The notes below the pieces were generated by a model, which saw only the letters and a program-made list of their open reading frames with translations, did no database searches and was not told the DNA's origin. A program made the translations under genes and the position numbers. This document shows positions 22,731 to 33,409 of a stretch of DNA of 64,000 bases, piece by piece; the stretch's first letter is position 1, and each line of letters begins with the position of its first letter. Source of the DNA: Fragilariopsis cylindrus CCMP1102 (lineage: Eukaryota; Bacillariophyta; Bacillariophyceae; Bacillariales; Bacillariaceae); the NCBI GenBank assembly GCA_900095095.1, contig FMBT01000444.1, positions 39,808 to 103,807 on the forward strand, written 5' to 3'.

Positions 22731-23979
22731 CTAATTCTTAAATAATCGAATGGAGGATAGTGCCAAGGTCACATCCATCTTTCTCCCGTATGCAACCAAA
22801 CCAATACGACGAAGATTGGATTGATCTACTATATTTCCTTCAGTACCCGGACCAAACCCATTAAATATAGTCCAAGGAAGTTTCACAGTCGTCCATTTGT
22901 CACTGGGTAGTTCAAATGTGGCACGATAGGATGAAGATTTTTTGTGTAGGCAGTTTGAATCTTTTAAGCTGACAGCAATAAATAATGGATTGATTCAATT
23001 GAACAAGTAAATGGATAAGATATATGGTACAAGTATAGACATCAACAAGACATATAATCGAAGACAGGATAAATAACTCAACATATTACTTACTGTACAT
23101 TAAATTTTTCTTTATCAGCATCACCTGTATAGAACACATCAAATTCTAAACCTTTATACTGAGAGGCATCTACAGTGTTCGAAACGGAATGATCTAATGC
23201 TAAATCCGTTACCATCTGAACAAAGCCAATATTATTTTTTGGTCGTACATTCGCAGTTAAAACGTTAGAAATCCTACCATTGAAATCTTCTCGAACAAGA
23301 GTACCCGAAGATACTCCACCCATTACTGGAACGATAGACATGAATTAAGTAGATGAATGAGAACGGAAGATTCAATATAATATATATATCAAGCACGATG
23401 CACAATATAATGCACAATATATATATATATATATGTGTGTGTATGTGTGTGTGTAGGACTTATGTACTCACAACTGTCAGTTACTCCAGCCCAACGCGTA
23501 CCAGATGAAGTAATTGGAAAAGCTTCCGATAAATCATCAATCGTACCAGACTCTACACATGATGTGTATGCTTGTGCAGCTTTTCTAATTGCAATATCAT
23601 GTTCACATTTTCCATCTAACGATGATGATGTTTTTTCTCCACCTGATCCTTCATCTACACCAATAGCATGAGTGAAATCTACTTTCGTACCAACCTTTCC
23701 AATCTTTTTTAAGAATGCCATAGCATTGTTATCACCTTTCTTATTTGTCGTTGTCGTAGTTGTTGAAGAAGAAGAAGAATTTACTTCGTCGTTGGCAGCT
23801 CTAGCTTCGGTGGATGATGAAATAATTCTCGATGATGCTGAAGTCCTCGCCGTTGGTATCACGAATGCAACAACACCGAGATGATTATTTGATAGTATCA
23901 ATATTGATTGCATCAAGCATAGAAGTATAACAGTAATCATTCTACTACTAGATGTAGGCTTCTTAAAAAGTATCGTCAT
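22731..23979 (-). CDS. CIA30-domain protein with predicted plastid-targeting presequence (three exons)
   Basis: CIA30 (NDUFAF1) proteins help assemble respiratory complex I; related proteins occur in plastids and cyanobacteria. Exons 23979-23472, 23325-23094 and 22968-22731; introns 146 and 125 bp, GT-AG, phases fit; 325 residues. The domain starts at the exon 1/2 join (DS-LMGGVSSG, the M-G-G-V-S hallmark) and runs through GFVQMVTDL, YKGLEFDVFYTGD, FNVHLKD, YRATFELPSDKW and IGLVAYGR to the C-terminus. The N-terminus has a hydrophobic signal segment ending VVAFVIPTART: a Phe at the likely cleavage site, as in the diatom ASAF motif, then a Ser/Arg-rich transit-like stretch. I therefore infer plastid delivery. 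A ~100-residue region before the domain has a conserved-looking Cys pair. Intron 1 holds TA/TG repeats. Confidence 0.86.
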
Positions 23980-24606
23980 ACTGCTGTTATTTCCTCGTCG
24001 GATCCGTTTTTTTTGTCAAACGGCAGTAGCAATGTTGTCGTTCGTTTTTATTCTCTTGTCGATCTAGAATAGATAGTACCGTACAATGTATATACCGTAG
24101 CTATCGTCGCATTCGAATCTTTTACTGTGTATCTTTGTATAAGTCCGCCTTCACATTCAAATAAGAAGAGTGAGTCCTGGTAATGTGTACGGTATTAGCT
24201 ATTAGCAATAGTACATGTAGCGACATCTGTTAAGTGCATATGTATGAAATTGATGCTTGAGTTATCGAGGGTATCCACAAGAAAACAGAAGAAAGAAATC
24301 GGAAGGCAGAGAAGAATGCCATCACATTTAAAAGGGGGCGTGCTATTTGTAGGAAGAGTTAGAGGGAGATTCACTACGAATCATCATTAATGGTACTAGT
24401 AGGCTTTGTCCACAGTGTGGACATTACGTATAATCGCGAGTCACACAGTCAGCGTTCGTTCCTAGCCACCAAAGTTGCACGTTCAAAAACGCGAATAACT
24501 AACTTACCTCACTCCAAGAACACAAGCGGACTAACCAACAAAACTCTTAGATTTTCTACGCTATTGACACTATTCAATCATCGTTGTCATTGATCTCATC
24601 ATCATC
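23980..24606. other. Divergent intergenic region
   Basis: 627 bp between the divergent CIA30 and JmjC genes; presumed promoters. One 67-codon ORF near 24390-24593 lies in the JmjC leader and has no recognisable content. Confidence 0.5.
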
Positions 24607-25995
24607 ATGGGTTGGAAAACTGAACTTCATAACGCAAAATTAGGTCATCGTCCAAGGTTGAAGGGAAACTGGGAACGTGATGGCTGTTTTGAATCGTTTC
24701 CTGATCTCGTTGAACGATTAGAGAAGGAAGAGAACTATCAATCATATTACATCGATGAAGAAACTACCGACATTTGGAGGAATAAATCAATTCCGTCTAT
24801 ATTGGATGCGGCTACGTGTACAAGAGAAGTATTTCGTAAAGAATACGAAGAACAATGCATCCCCTCTATTATTAAAAATATTGCAGCAGGATACGACGGG
24901 GGAGAGTTTGTTGGTGCATGGGCTGCACAAGATAAATGGCAAATAAAGGCTCTCGAAAATGACGATGTACTAATAGAACGTAGATACAAATGCGGAGAAG
25001 ACGATTATGAAAAAAATATCAAAGTTAAACTGAGACATTTCATTGAATACGGCAAAGAAAATCAAGATGATTCACCCTTATATATCTTCGATTCATCCTT
25101 TGATGATGATAGAGGTAAAAAAAGACTTTTGGATGATTACAGGGTACCTTCCTACTTTTCAGACGATCTATTTCGGTTGATTAGTGAAAGTAGACGTCCA
25201 CCATATCGATGGTGGCTTATGGGACCGAAGCGGAGTGGAACATGTGTCCATATCGATCCCCTTGCTACTAGTGCTTGGAATACGCTTGTTGTGGGGAAAA
25301 AGAGATGGGTAATATTTCCTCCTCATTTATCGAAAAGTATCGTGAAGGGAAACGGTCTTGTTCGTAACGATGAAGACGACGAAGCTGTACACTACTTTTC
25401 ATTTATTCTACCCCGAATTAAACGCAAGGCTAGTTTGATGAGGGGAATTCCTAAATATAAAAACTTTTGTTGTTTCGAATTTACTCAAAATGCTGGGGAA
25501 ACAATCTACATACCCCAAGGTTGGTGGCATGCTGTATTGAATATCACTGATACCGTGGCGGTTACACAAAACTTTTGCTCACCTCGTACCTTTGACAAAT
25601 CGTGGCTGAAAACTAGGTCTGGTCGTAAGCGTATGGCATGGAAACTACTGAACGCGCTAGATGAACATGGTTATCCAGAATTGGCAGCGAGAGCTAGAGA
25701 ATTGAACGAACGTGATGATTTCGTCATGAAGTACGATCCGGTTGAGATTGAAAAACGACAACGAATGGAACGACAACGTAAAAAAGATTCCAAACGACGC
25801 AAGGACAAGAAGAAGAAGATGCGTCGAAACGAACTCGAATGGATTCGCCGACATCAACAGCTGACAATGTTTAGCTGTGCTATCCACATTTTGTTCGTTG
25901 TTTTCTTTTTAGGGGGGATGGCATTCGAGGGAGGTTACACAAACTTCTTGAATGCTGGTCATACAATTTATTATTCGTATTCAAATGTTCTTTAG
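24607..25995 (+). CDS. JmjC-domain protein, JMJD6-like, with C-terminal hydrophobic tail
   Basis: Predicted Fe(II)/2-oxoglutarate-dependent hydroxylase. 462 residues, no intron, ATG at 24607. The iron triad is H215-x-D217 (CVHIDPLATSAWN) and H308 (IPQGWWHAVLN). Surrounding motifs WWLMGPKRSGT, LVVGKKRWVIFPP and TVAVTQNFCSP match the JMJD6/PSR branch. After the domain comes a Lys/Arg-rich stretch (residues ~375-410) and then one hydrophobic segment (~418-440). That tail is unusual for a nuclear JMJD6 protein and suggests membrane attachment. An acidic insertion (DEDDEAVH) interrupts the jelly roll before the last strands. Divergent from the CIA30 gene, convergent with the FMN protein. Confidence 0.88.
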   Translation: MGWKTELHNAKLGHRPRLKGNWERDGCFESFPDLVERLEKEENYQSYYIDEETTDIWRNKSIPSILDAATCTREVFRKEYEEQCIPSIIKNIAAGYDGGEFVGAWAAQDKWQIKALENDDVLIERRYKCGEDDYEKNIKVKLRHFIEYGKENQDDSPLYIFDSSFDDDRGKKRLLDDYRVPSYFSDDLFRLISESRRPPYRWWLMGPKRSGTCVHIDPLATSAWNTLVVGKKRWVIFPPHLSKSIVKGNGLVRNDEDDEAVHYFSFILPRIKRKASLMRGIPKYKNFCCFEFTQNAGETIYIPQGWWHAVLNITDTVAVTQNFCSPRTFDKSWLKTRSGRKRMAWKLLNALDEHGYPELAARARELNERDDFVMKYDPVEIEKRQRMERQRKKDSKRRKDKKKKMRRNELEWIRRHQQLTMFSCAIHILFVVFFLGGMAFEGGYTNFLNAGHTIYYSYSNVL

Positions 25996-26186
25996 GATTG
26001 AACAATCAGCTGTAGTTTTTTCGCAACAAGATACCTGTAAAAATAATTGATATATATGAGAATCGAAAACTACCATTACTACATCTTATTATTTTAATTG
26101 CATCTCTACTATTATCACTACTATTCAATAGACACTCCTCGGAATAGGTTATCATTTTCGTAGCAGTAGAAGTTTTGTTTTGTTTG

Positions 26187-27005
26187 TTAAGGATCGACTT
26201 CTTTTGATGACCAATATGATTGCGACTTATCATCGTCATCGTTGTCGTCACCGCGTGTGGCTTGACGTCGTTGATCAATTTGCCGATATTGGGCTCCTGT
26301 AAGTCGTAGATAGTCTACATATGTCGGATCAAGAAGCATCAGTAGAAAATTAGCTGGTGGAGGTACGACCTTACCTTCATCGTCCCGACCACCACTGCCA
26401 ATCTTTGTTGTTGCTGCATCCAAGAAGGATTCTCTTGAGGGATCACCAAGATTTCCCCATAGCTCCTTCCGTGCAATCTGTAGGACTCTGTCATCATTGT
26501 CGTCTCCAACCAATGACAACGGACCACGAACACGATACTGTTCCGACGTTTTAGGAAACCACCACACCATTTCGGAGATTGGTTGATAAGCAACCTCTTC
26601 TACCTTCTTCGATCGAAGGTCTGTACACATCTTCATCAATATAGGTTTTCCATCACAGTATCCACCATTTAATGTCATTGGATGGTTTTCGGGTAGATTG
26701 TTGAAAAATCCTCTGAATACGACTGTACGACAACGAGGTTCATTATTTTCGTTGGTGGTTGCAATTTGTACATAATTGCTTCCGCGGATCTTTCGAGATT
26801 TGGCTATGGAAACTTCCAGTAGTGATCTCCAGGATTGATCTGTCTCTCCAAAACTTTCGTTCTCCATTACTTCTGACGACATTCTCCTCTTACTTTTGTT
26901 GATGTTGACGGTAGCAATTTGTCGATTGATAACAAAACCTAAAGACGAACGGGTCGAAACTAGTAAGCTGAGTACTTGTATCGGTGATTTCCAACCTCTT
27001 CGCAT
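26187..27005 (-). CDS. Pyridoxamine 5'-phosphate oxidase-like FMN-binding protein (Alr4036 family)
   Basis: 272 residues from the ATG at 27005. The split-barrel core reads as SWRSLLEVSIAKSRKIRGSNYVQIAT, RCRTVVFRGF, DLRSKKVEEV, EMVWWFPKTSEQYRVRG and LLLDPTYVDYLRL-like LMLLDPTYVDYLRL. These are the FMN-contact strands of the Alr4036 branch found in cyanobacteria, plants and algae. Substrate not established; most relatives are called PNPOx only by homology. The N-terminus (residues 1-45) is hydrophobic with SSLGFVINRQ, so an organelle presequence is possible, with Phe as in the diatom plastid motif. The C-terminus ends in an Asp run. Confidence 0.86.
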   Translation of the reverse strand: MRRGWKSPIQVLSLLVSTRSSLGFVINRQIATVNINKSKRRMSSEVMENESFGETDQSWRSLLEVSIAKSRKIRGSNYVQIATTNENNEPRCRTVVFRGFFNNLPENHPMTLNGGYCDGKPILMKMCTDLRSKKVEEVAYQPISEMVWWFPKTSEQYRVRGPLSLVGDDNDDRVLQIARKELWGNLGDPSRESFLDAATTKIGSGGRDDEGKVVPPPANFLLMLLDPTYVDYLRLTGAQYRQIDQRRQATRGDDNDDDDKSQSYWSSKEVDP

Positions 27006-27368
27006 TGTACAACAGTAGGCAGATGTGAGCTACAAATGTTGGTTAAAAGTAATAGATGTAATGGTATATATTTGATTTGTCAAATCTGACAAAGCAGCAC
27101 GCTAGTAGCACGCTACTCGTCATCGGTAGAGAATTCATTCCCTAAATAATACACGTCATGCTTGGCTCTTTTTCCGCGTAAAAACCCTATCACCCCCCTT
27201 TAAAAATCAAGAATCGATAAGGACCCCTCGCCCCTCCGAAGTTGCATTCATTAAACCAAAATGTCAAATGCCAACAGAGGAGATTGATTCAAGATTCGAA
27301 GTTGCATTCATAAAACCAAAACCCAATACAGTACATTCAAATAGCTATTCTCATCGCAATCTACAAAG
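27006..27368. other. Divergent intergenic region with a repeated 25-mer
   Basis: 363 bp between divergent starts. Two near-identical 25-bp copies lie 60 bp apart (27237-27261 and 27297-27321). Confidence 0.6.
27237..27321 (+). repeat. Direct repeat upstream of the PGAM5-like gene
   Basis: CGAAGTTGCATTCA is followed by TTAAACC in one copy and TAAAACC in the other; both then run AAAA. One mismatch over 25 bp, 48 bp before the ATG. Could be paired regulatory sites or a small duplication. Confidence 0.7.
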
Positions 27369-28630
27369 ATGGCTTCCGCTCGAATAGCTCGTCACGCATT
27401 CCCAGCAGCTGCTGCAACGATACTTACGTCATGGTCAAACACTTCTTATTCGAACTGCGATGCAAATGTTGCTTCGACTTCGTCATCACCATCATCACCG
27501 GTGACAGCGACAACGCCAACGAAGTTAAATCTTGATAAAATCGCAGGATTTGATTCTTCCGAAAACGGAGACTTTTATGGTTTATTTCCAGAAAGACAGC
27601 TGTGGAAACCTAAGGTAGAATACCCGCTATGGGATACTAATTGGGACGGGCTCATGCCACCAACTACTGGTGACAAAGACGAAGATCGTCGTCGGAAACG
27701 ACAAACGCGGAAGGAGGGTGTTACACGGCATGTCATTCTCATTCGACATGGTCAATACACCGAGAATGAGAAACTTGATGAAAATCGGATCTTAACTGAA
27801 TTAGGACGACAACAGGCAGACTATACCGGTCGACGATTAAAGGAGATGATTGAAGGAGTTGAGGGTACTGACTTTAAGGGTTGTAACATCAAGGTAGTTA
27901 GAGTCTCTAATATGGCACGGGCTAAAGAAACAGCAGATATTATTGCGTCGCATTTGGAGGGTGTCGAAAGGTCGGAACCGGATTCTGATTTGAATGAAGG
28001 TCGGCCTTCACACACCCTTCCCGGAGGTGATTCGTATGTATCAAAATCAACAATCGAAAAGACAGACGACGGGCATACACGAATCGAAACGGCATTTCGA
28101 AAATACTTTTATCGAGCACAAGATCCTCCTAGGATGAATATTCTCGTTGAAAGCGCGAGCGATACTGGTGATGATAATAATATTGCTGAGATGGATGTAA
28201 CAAATATAGAGAACAAAAATAGCGGCAGCAAACACGAGTTTGAAATAATCGTTTGTCACGCAAATGTGATTCGATACTTTCTTTGTCGGGCCCTGCAAAT
28301 GCCACCCGAAGCCTGGTTGAGACTATGTACCTTTAATTGTTCATTAACATACTTAACAATTCGTCCAACTGGTACAGTTAGTTGTCGAATGCTCGGAGGT
28401 AAGTAGTAAAATTCCATTATAAATGACGACAATGATCCAGATCCTTATGAGCCAATCGCTGCAATAATTGCATGTAAACAAGGGAGATAAAGTTGTCACC
28501 TTATCTCTCTCACCGTGTATCTGTATGTCTATGTGTTTTCTATCTCTTTTCCTTCTTGTGCATCGTAGATATTGGACACTTGCCTTACGACAAAAGCACA
28601 TTTTCCATGCATTCAGGTTTCAACTGGTAA
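27369..28630 (+). CDS. PGAM5: PGAM5-like phosphoglycerate mutase-family phosphatase (two exons)
   Basis: Histidine phosphatase superfamily; PGAM5 relatives are mitochondrial Ser/Thr phosphatases. Exons 27369-28398 and 28569-28630; intron GTAAGT...TAG, 170 bp; 363 residues. The catalytic RHG of LIRHGQYT lies near residue 126. The second catalytic region VCHANVIRYFLCRAL and Arg in MARAKETADI are present. The PGAM5-specific stretch WDTNWDGL and the C-terminal MLGDIGHLP (completed only by exon 2) support the assignment over generic mutases. The N-terminal ~50 residues are Ala/Ser/Thr-rich with Arg and no early acid, as in mitochondrial presequences. Without splicing, the frame ends three codons into the intron, which would lose the conserved C-terminus. 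Confidence 0.88.
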
Positions 28631-29356
28631 TCATCTCAACATTGGTAATAGTAGTGTTATGATTTGTTGTTGCGTTGTGTTTATGTTAAGATACGCGTGC
28701 ATCTGATATAGAAGTTGTCGTGCTAGCATATGAATCACAAGATTCTCTGTGATAACCTTCTCAACAGGATAATAGCAATGTTGAAGTCATACTGCTAACA
28801 AAACGTTTCAAAAGAAAAATAATACTAATTTAAGATATCAGCATCTTCAGAATCTTCAGTATGTTCAGCATCTTCAGGTTCACTTCCATTGTTATGAATT
28901 GAACAACAAATAAAGAGAAAGAGTCATCCTGTCTATTGGAGTATATTAAATAAATAAATGCTCTTCCTACTTTTCAATAGGCCACCTAGTGTTTAATTTA
29001 AAAGTTATTGATCTTTCCTCCATCACTTTTCCTATGCGTATTGGCAGTTATATTCTTCACAAATACACAGCAGTGTGCTCAATGTATCAAATTGTTGAGT
29101 TATTTTTGCTCAAACACCATAAATAACTAATTTAAATACTTGAATTCATCAAAATATTGGGGGATGGGAAAATCTAAGTAAATGCTGGTCAATTTTTATT
29201 TTTCCAGCGAGCGCATCATTGATGTCTTGACATCAATCGAAAAAATTCTTTTTTCTTCTTCACATCTTTGATCTTTAATCTCTTTCTTCATTCTCATCAC
29301 AATTAATAAGACTATCGGTACTAGCCTTTGAGCATTGTAGCCAACACAAATGAATA
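28631..29356. other. Intergenic region, PGAM5-like to nitronate monooxygenase
   Basis: 726 bp between two genes on the same strand. A run of ATCTTCAG-like units lies at about 28838-28880. No ORF of note. Just before 29357 an upstream ATG (29350) opens an 11-codon ORF overlapping the main start. Confidence 0.5.
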
Positions 29357-30623
29357 ATGACGACGCGAATAACAAAGCTGTTTAAATGCAAATATCCAAT
29401 AATTCTACCGGGGATGAGTTGGATTTCTACAGCTGATTTGGTGGCCGCTACGAGCCAATCTGGAGGGGTTGGATTGTTAGCAACTGGACCGTTGAACGAA
29501 GAGGAAACACGAGCTTCAATTCAAAGGATTCGTGCATTGACGGACAAGCCCTTCGGGTGCGTATTGTGTGTGTGTCACTTAAATTACTTTCATACAAACC
29601 GAACTATTTTTTTGAATTCTGACATGTCTTTCAACTTCAATTTCCCTTATGAATTCATAGAGTCGGAATAACTCTCCTCGTAAGTGCTGAAGTATCTTCT
29701 CCTTTTTCTCTCGACTTTAATCAAGATTGATCCGTTCAATAACAGTTACGATCCAACCGCTCATTCATCGTTTAATTTTTTGTTCTTTATTGTGGTTTTG
29801 ATAGATGCCAGGAGCAAAAGAAAATGCCAAGGTGGCGTTGGAGGAGCAAGTTCCCATAATTAATGTTTCTCTAGGCAAAGCTGAATGGATCGCTGATGGC
29901 CTGTCAAGTTATGGTGGTAGTTTACTAGCGACCGTTACGAACACAGAACATGCTAGGGCTGCTTTGGAAACGGGCGCAGATGCATTGATGGTTACTGGAC
30001 ATGAAGCAGCGGCTCATGGTGGGGGTGTAACGTCTTTGGTACTAGTTCCCTCTATGGCTGAACAATTTCCAGATGTTCCAATTATTGCGGCTGGAGGTTT
30101 TGCTAACGGAAGAGGATTAGCCGCAGCATTGGCGTTGGGAGCAGATGGAATTGCTATGGGATCAAGACTAGCGGTAACTCAAGAATCGCCGTTAGCCTCT
30201 GCTACCAAGGACGCTATATTGTTGGCGTCTGAAAAAGATACTCTGTACGGGAACAACTTCGACGGCATAAATGCAAGAGTTCTTCATACACAACCAGCAA
30301 AACAAGCGATGGACTCAAGACCTTGGTTACCAACCATCGTAATTCGAGCCTTTCGAGCTGCACAACAAATGAAAATGCCACTCTGGAAAGTCTTACCAGG
30401 TATGATAACGCAATGGGAAAAGATGTATACAGTAGCCCAATTTGGTGCTGCTACTGATGCTATTCAGTTAGCAACAGTTGATGGAGACCTTCAGAATGGT
30501 GTTCAATTCATTGGACAGTGTCAGGGTATGATTAAGGACGTACCAATGGTCGATGACTTGATACAGCGGATTATGAAGGAAGCCGAGATGGCAAGTAAGA
30601 AACAACAAGAAGTCTTCATATAG
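29357..30623 (+). CDS. Nitronate monooxygenase (2-nitropropane dioxygenase family) with a 19-nt micro-exon
   Basis: FMN-dependent TIM-barrel enzyme oxidising alkyl nitronates. Exons 29357-29556, 29661-29679 and 29805-30623; 345 residues. Exon 1 gives the FMN-site start IILPGMSWIS and GGVGLLATG, ending KPFG. The 19-nt middle exon supplies VGITLL, completing the conserved KPFGVxxTLL strand, and exon 3 continues MPGAKENAKVAL. Splice sites are GTGCGT...AG and GTAAGT...AG, and phases match. Later motifs: VTGHEAAAHGGG with the family His, VPIIAAGGFANGRGLAAALALGADG and MGSR for phosphate binding. Catalysis and substrate range beyond nitronates are not predictable. Convergent with the tail-anchored protein gene. 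Confidence 0.9.
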
Positions 30624-30728
30624 AGAAACAACTATCATAATGACATATAGAATTTAGAATAGATTAAGCTTAGTAATTCATGTGTAGATAATTTCCAAGT
30701 GCTATAATTTGATGTAGCTAATTAGCAT

Positions 30729-32261
30729 CTAGAATTCGCTGTCCAAATCGTCCTCAACGGGTGTTGGTGCTTCGGGCTGAAGAATAGTATTTAAATCTTC
30801 GACTGACCCATCACCCATATCGCTATTAATACTACGGCGAATGACAAAATACGTCACAATATATCCGATAACTAACACTCCCATAACAATTAAGATCTTT
30901 AATAAATGCCCACCTACCTTGGAATTAACTGTATTCCATTTGTCTTTCGCCTTTTGTGCTGTTTGCATCATTTTCAAAGCAGAATCCATTTTTGTATCGT
31001 CCATTGATGCAAAGCTTTCGACACCCTTTCTCAATTGTTCCTCATTCATTCCTGTCATACCAGCAAATTGTTTCATCATTTCAGGACTTTCTTTGAGAGA
31101 ATTTAACATCTGTTTCATTTGGGTTTTATCCATGTTCGCTAACATTTGGCCGGCATCACCGCCTGCTCCCATTTGTGCTGCCATATCGGCAGGTGATGAA
31201 CCTGGTTGTCCGCTGGGAGCACCACCACCTTTCAATTGTTCCATTGCCATTTTCATCATGGCAGGATTGGATGCCATCATTTCAAATTGACTAGCCGCTT
31301 GCTTTATTTGTTCGTTAGTCATATGAGCTAATTGTGGATTCGTTGCTCGAATCGTATCGGGATCCATTGTTTTTAACATCTGTGCCTGTTGACGAAGTTG
31401 GTCTGGGCTCATATTGGACATCATATTGGCAGCTTGTTCAGCCTGATTTGCGGTAGGTGCTCCATTTGGAGCCACATTCAAAGGGGTGTTGGCGTTGTTG
31501 CTGGCTGGGACTGTTGGTCCACTACCCGTAGTAGTACCATTATTTCCTCCCGTCATTTGAGCTTGCATCCTCTGTAGTTCGGCAGGATCCATGTTTCTGA
31601 TTTGATCGGCAGCCTGTTTCATCATTTGTGGATTGTTTGCCATCATTTCCATTTGATTCGCCGCTCCTTTTATTTGTTCGTCAGACATGTGTGCTAATTG
31701 GGGATTGGTTTGTCGAATATAATTCGGGTCCATAGTCCTCATCATTCTTGCTTGTTGACGAAGTTGGTCAGGATTCATATTGCCTAAATTATCGGCAGCT
31801 TGGGAACCAACACCTGGATTGTTCTTAACACTAACTGGAGCAACGACGGGTTTTGGTTGTGACAACTTGGCCTTGGCTAGTAATTTCGGGATCTCGTTCT
31901 CGTCTGCAGCAGATATAGATTCAGACGACATGAGTTTTGTAACTTCGTCCCGTAGGTCGGATTTGTCCATACCCACTAATTCACCATCGTTATTCTTTTT
32001 CTTCAAAATCATTTTTAATTCCTTCACCGATAAACTCTCCATTGTTCTTGGTTCGTAACGAAGATTCGATGGTTTTAGGCCCACTGATCTGTTAAGTTGT
32101 GGAATAAAAACAGTATGACGATCCGCACTAGATAGATCGGATTTAATAACACCAATTTTTCCATTCAAATCAGCAGCGTTCAGGCTATGAAGTATAACTC
32201 GAGCTTCCAAAGGAAAGCTTGTTATTAAGACTTCTTCCACAATGTTGGTGGTTGATGACAT
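30729..32261 (-). CDS. Tail-anchored protein with duplicated STI1/OEP61-like repeats
   Basis: 510 residues, no intron, ATG at 32261. The N-terminal ~75 residues look like a small folded domain. A SAP-like helix pair follows (SLSVKELKMILKKKN, KSDLRDEVTKL). The centre holds two copies of a ~55-residue Met/Gln-rich unit (about residues 160-215 and 280-336) sharing PDQLRQQA, NPQLAHM and NPxMMK, like the DP/STI1 helices of Hop, ubiquilin and plant OEP61. A third, looser copy precedes a single hydrophobic segment at ~450-474 and a short acidic tail, so the protein is tail-anchored with its repeats in the cytosol. Chaperone-assisted membrane or organelle protein delivery is the natural inference, but no TPR domain is present, unlike OEP61. 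Confidence 0.78.
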   Translation of the reverse strand: MSSTTNIVEEVLITSFPLEARVILHSLNAADLNGKIGVIKSDLSSADRHTVFIPQLNRSVGLKPSNLRYEPRTMESLSVKELKMILKKKNNDGELVGMDKSDLRDEVTKLMSSESISAADENEIPKLLAKAKLSQPKPVVAPVSVKNNPGVGSQAADNLGNMNPDQLRQQARMMRTMDPNYIRQTNPQLAHMSDEQIKGAANQMEMMANNPQMMKQAADQIRNMDPAELQRMQAQMTGGNNGTTTGSGPTVPASNNANTPLNVAPNGAPTANQAEQAANMMSNMSPDQLRQQAQMLKTMDPDTIRATNPQLAHMTNEQIKQAASQFEMMASNPAMMKMAMEQLKGGGAPSGQPGSSPADMAAQMGAGGDAGQMLANMDKTQMKQMLNSLKESPEMMKQFAGMTGMNEEQLRKGVESFASMDDTKMDSALKMMQTAQKAKDKWNTVNSKVGGHLLKILIVMGVLVIGYIVTYFVIRRSINSDMGDGSVEDLNTILQPEAPTPVEDDLDSEF

Positions 32262-33065
32262 GATCGTATCCTGCTCTACTATTATTTTATGGAATGTATT
32301 GCAAATTAATTACTACTTTGTAATGTCAATGAGAATGATGTATGATTGTGATATAAACAATAAAGCTATTTCGTGAAATAATGATACGACAGTAAAGAAC
32401 GCTATTTTGTGAGGCGCTGGACGAAGCTAGTAGCTCTGCCGTATTTTAGTGTACCAGTAGATAACCTAAGTGCGTACCCGCGCGCTAACTGCGTAAAAGA
32501 AGAGACACCAAATGTGCCATCTCTATTAAGTATCCGTTAACATGCTCCAATCACTCTATGATATTAGATACAATTAGAGATAACACATAAACGAAGCATG
32601 CTACAGAAGGAATAAAGTTTATATTCGATATTCATGTCTGTATAGATAGGTTACTACCTTGGTTCTTTTTTGGCGTTGAATTATTCAAAAAATCCGGAGA
32701 GACACCAAAAAAATATTTTGCGCGCCACTCCATGCGCTATTAGCCAATCAAAATCCATTAAATAATATTTTTTTCCATCTCCATATCCTAACTAACAGCC
32801 TATCATCGATAGGCTTTCAAAGGAAATATTCTATTCCACATACTTCGTCTCCTATATCAATCAATATTTGAGTACATTCAAAGATGATTGAGTTGTAGAA
32901 AGTTACGAAAAACGGTGGAGAACCCACCGGAGAGTCATGGTCTACTAGTATAGCGTTGGTTAGATGTGAAATGGACTAGAATTGAGGAAGGAAAGGTGGT
33001 ATTTCCAGTTGTATTTTTCTTTTCATAAAATAAAATCGATTATACAACAACAACAACAATCAATC
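32262..33065. other. Divergent intergenic region with a small hairpin
   Basis: 804 bp. A perfect 8-bp stem (AGCCTATC / GATAGGCT, 3-base loop) lies near 32807-32825. The frame of the downstream gene is open a little upstream of its ATG but has no earlier ATG. Nothing else recognised. Confidence 0.5.
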
Positions 33066-33377
33066 ATGGAGGAATCCCAAGGACTTAATCAACTAACTGA
33101 AGGGTGGGCTTCATGGAGTTATGTCGCTAGTCCTCCACCTTCTGTTGCTTCTGTTACTAAGGATATTATTCCAGGACAAACAACACCAGAGACAGAAGTG
33201 AATGATTCTTTTCATTCTATTTCTACTCCTCCTATTCCTAACACCATTGTCTTCAAAGATGATGGCTCTCCTTCTTCGTTGGAAACAGTACCTACACGAC
33301 TAGATCCCAACCCAGAAGTATCTACTATGGTGGTCAGCATGTTAACTTGTCCTGCACACATGAACATTGAAAACATC

Positions 33378-33409
<32 letters not shown>

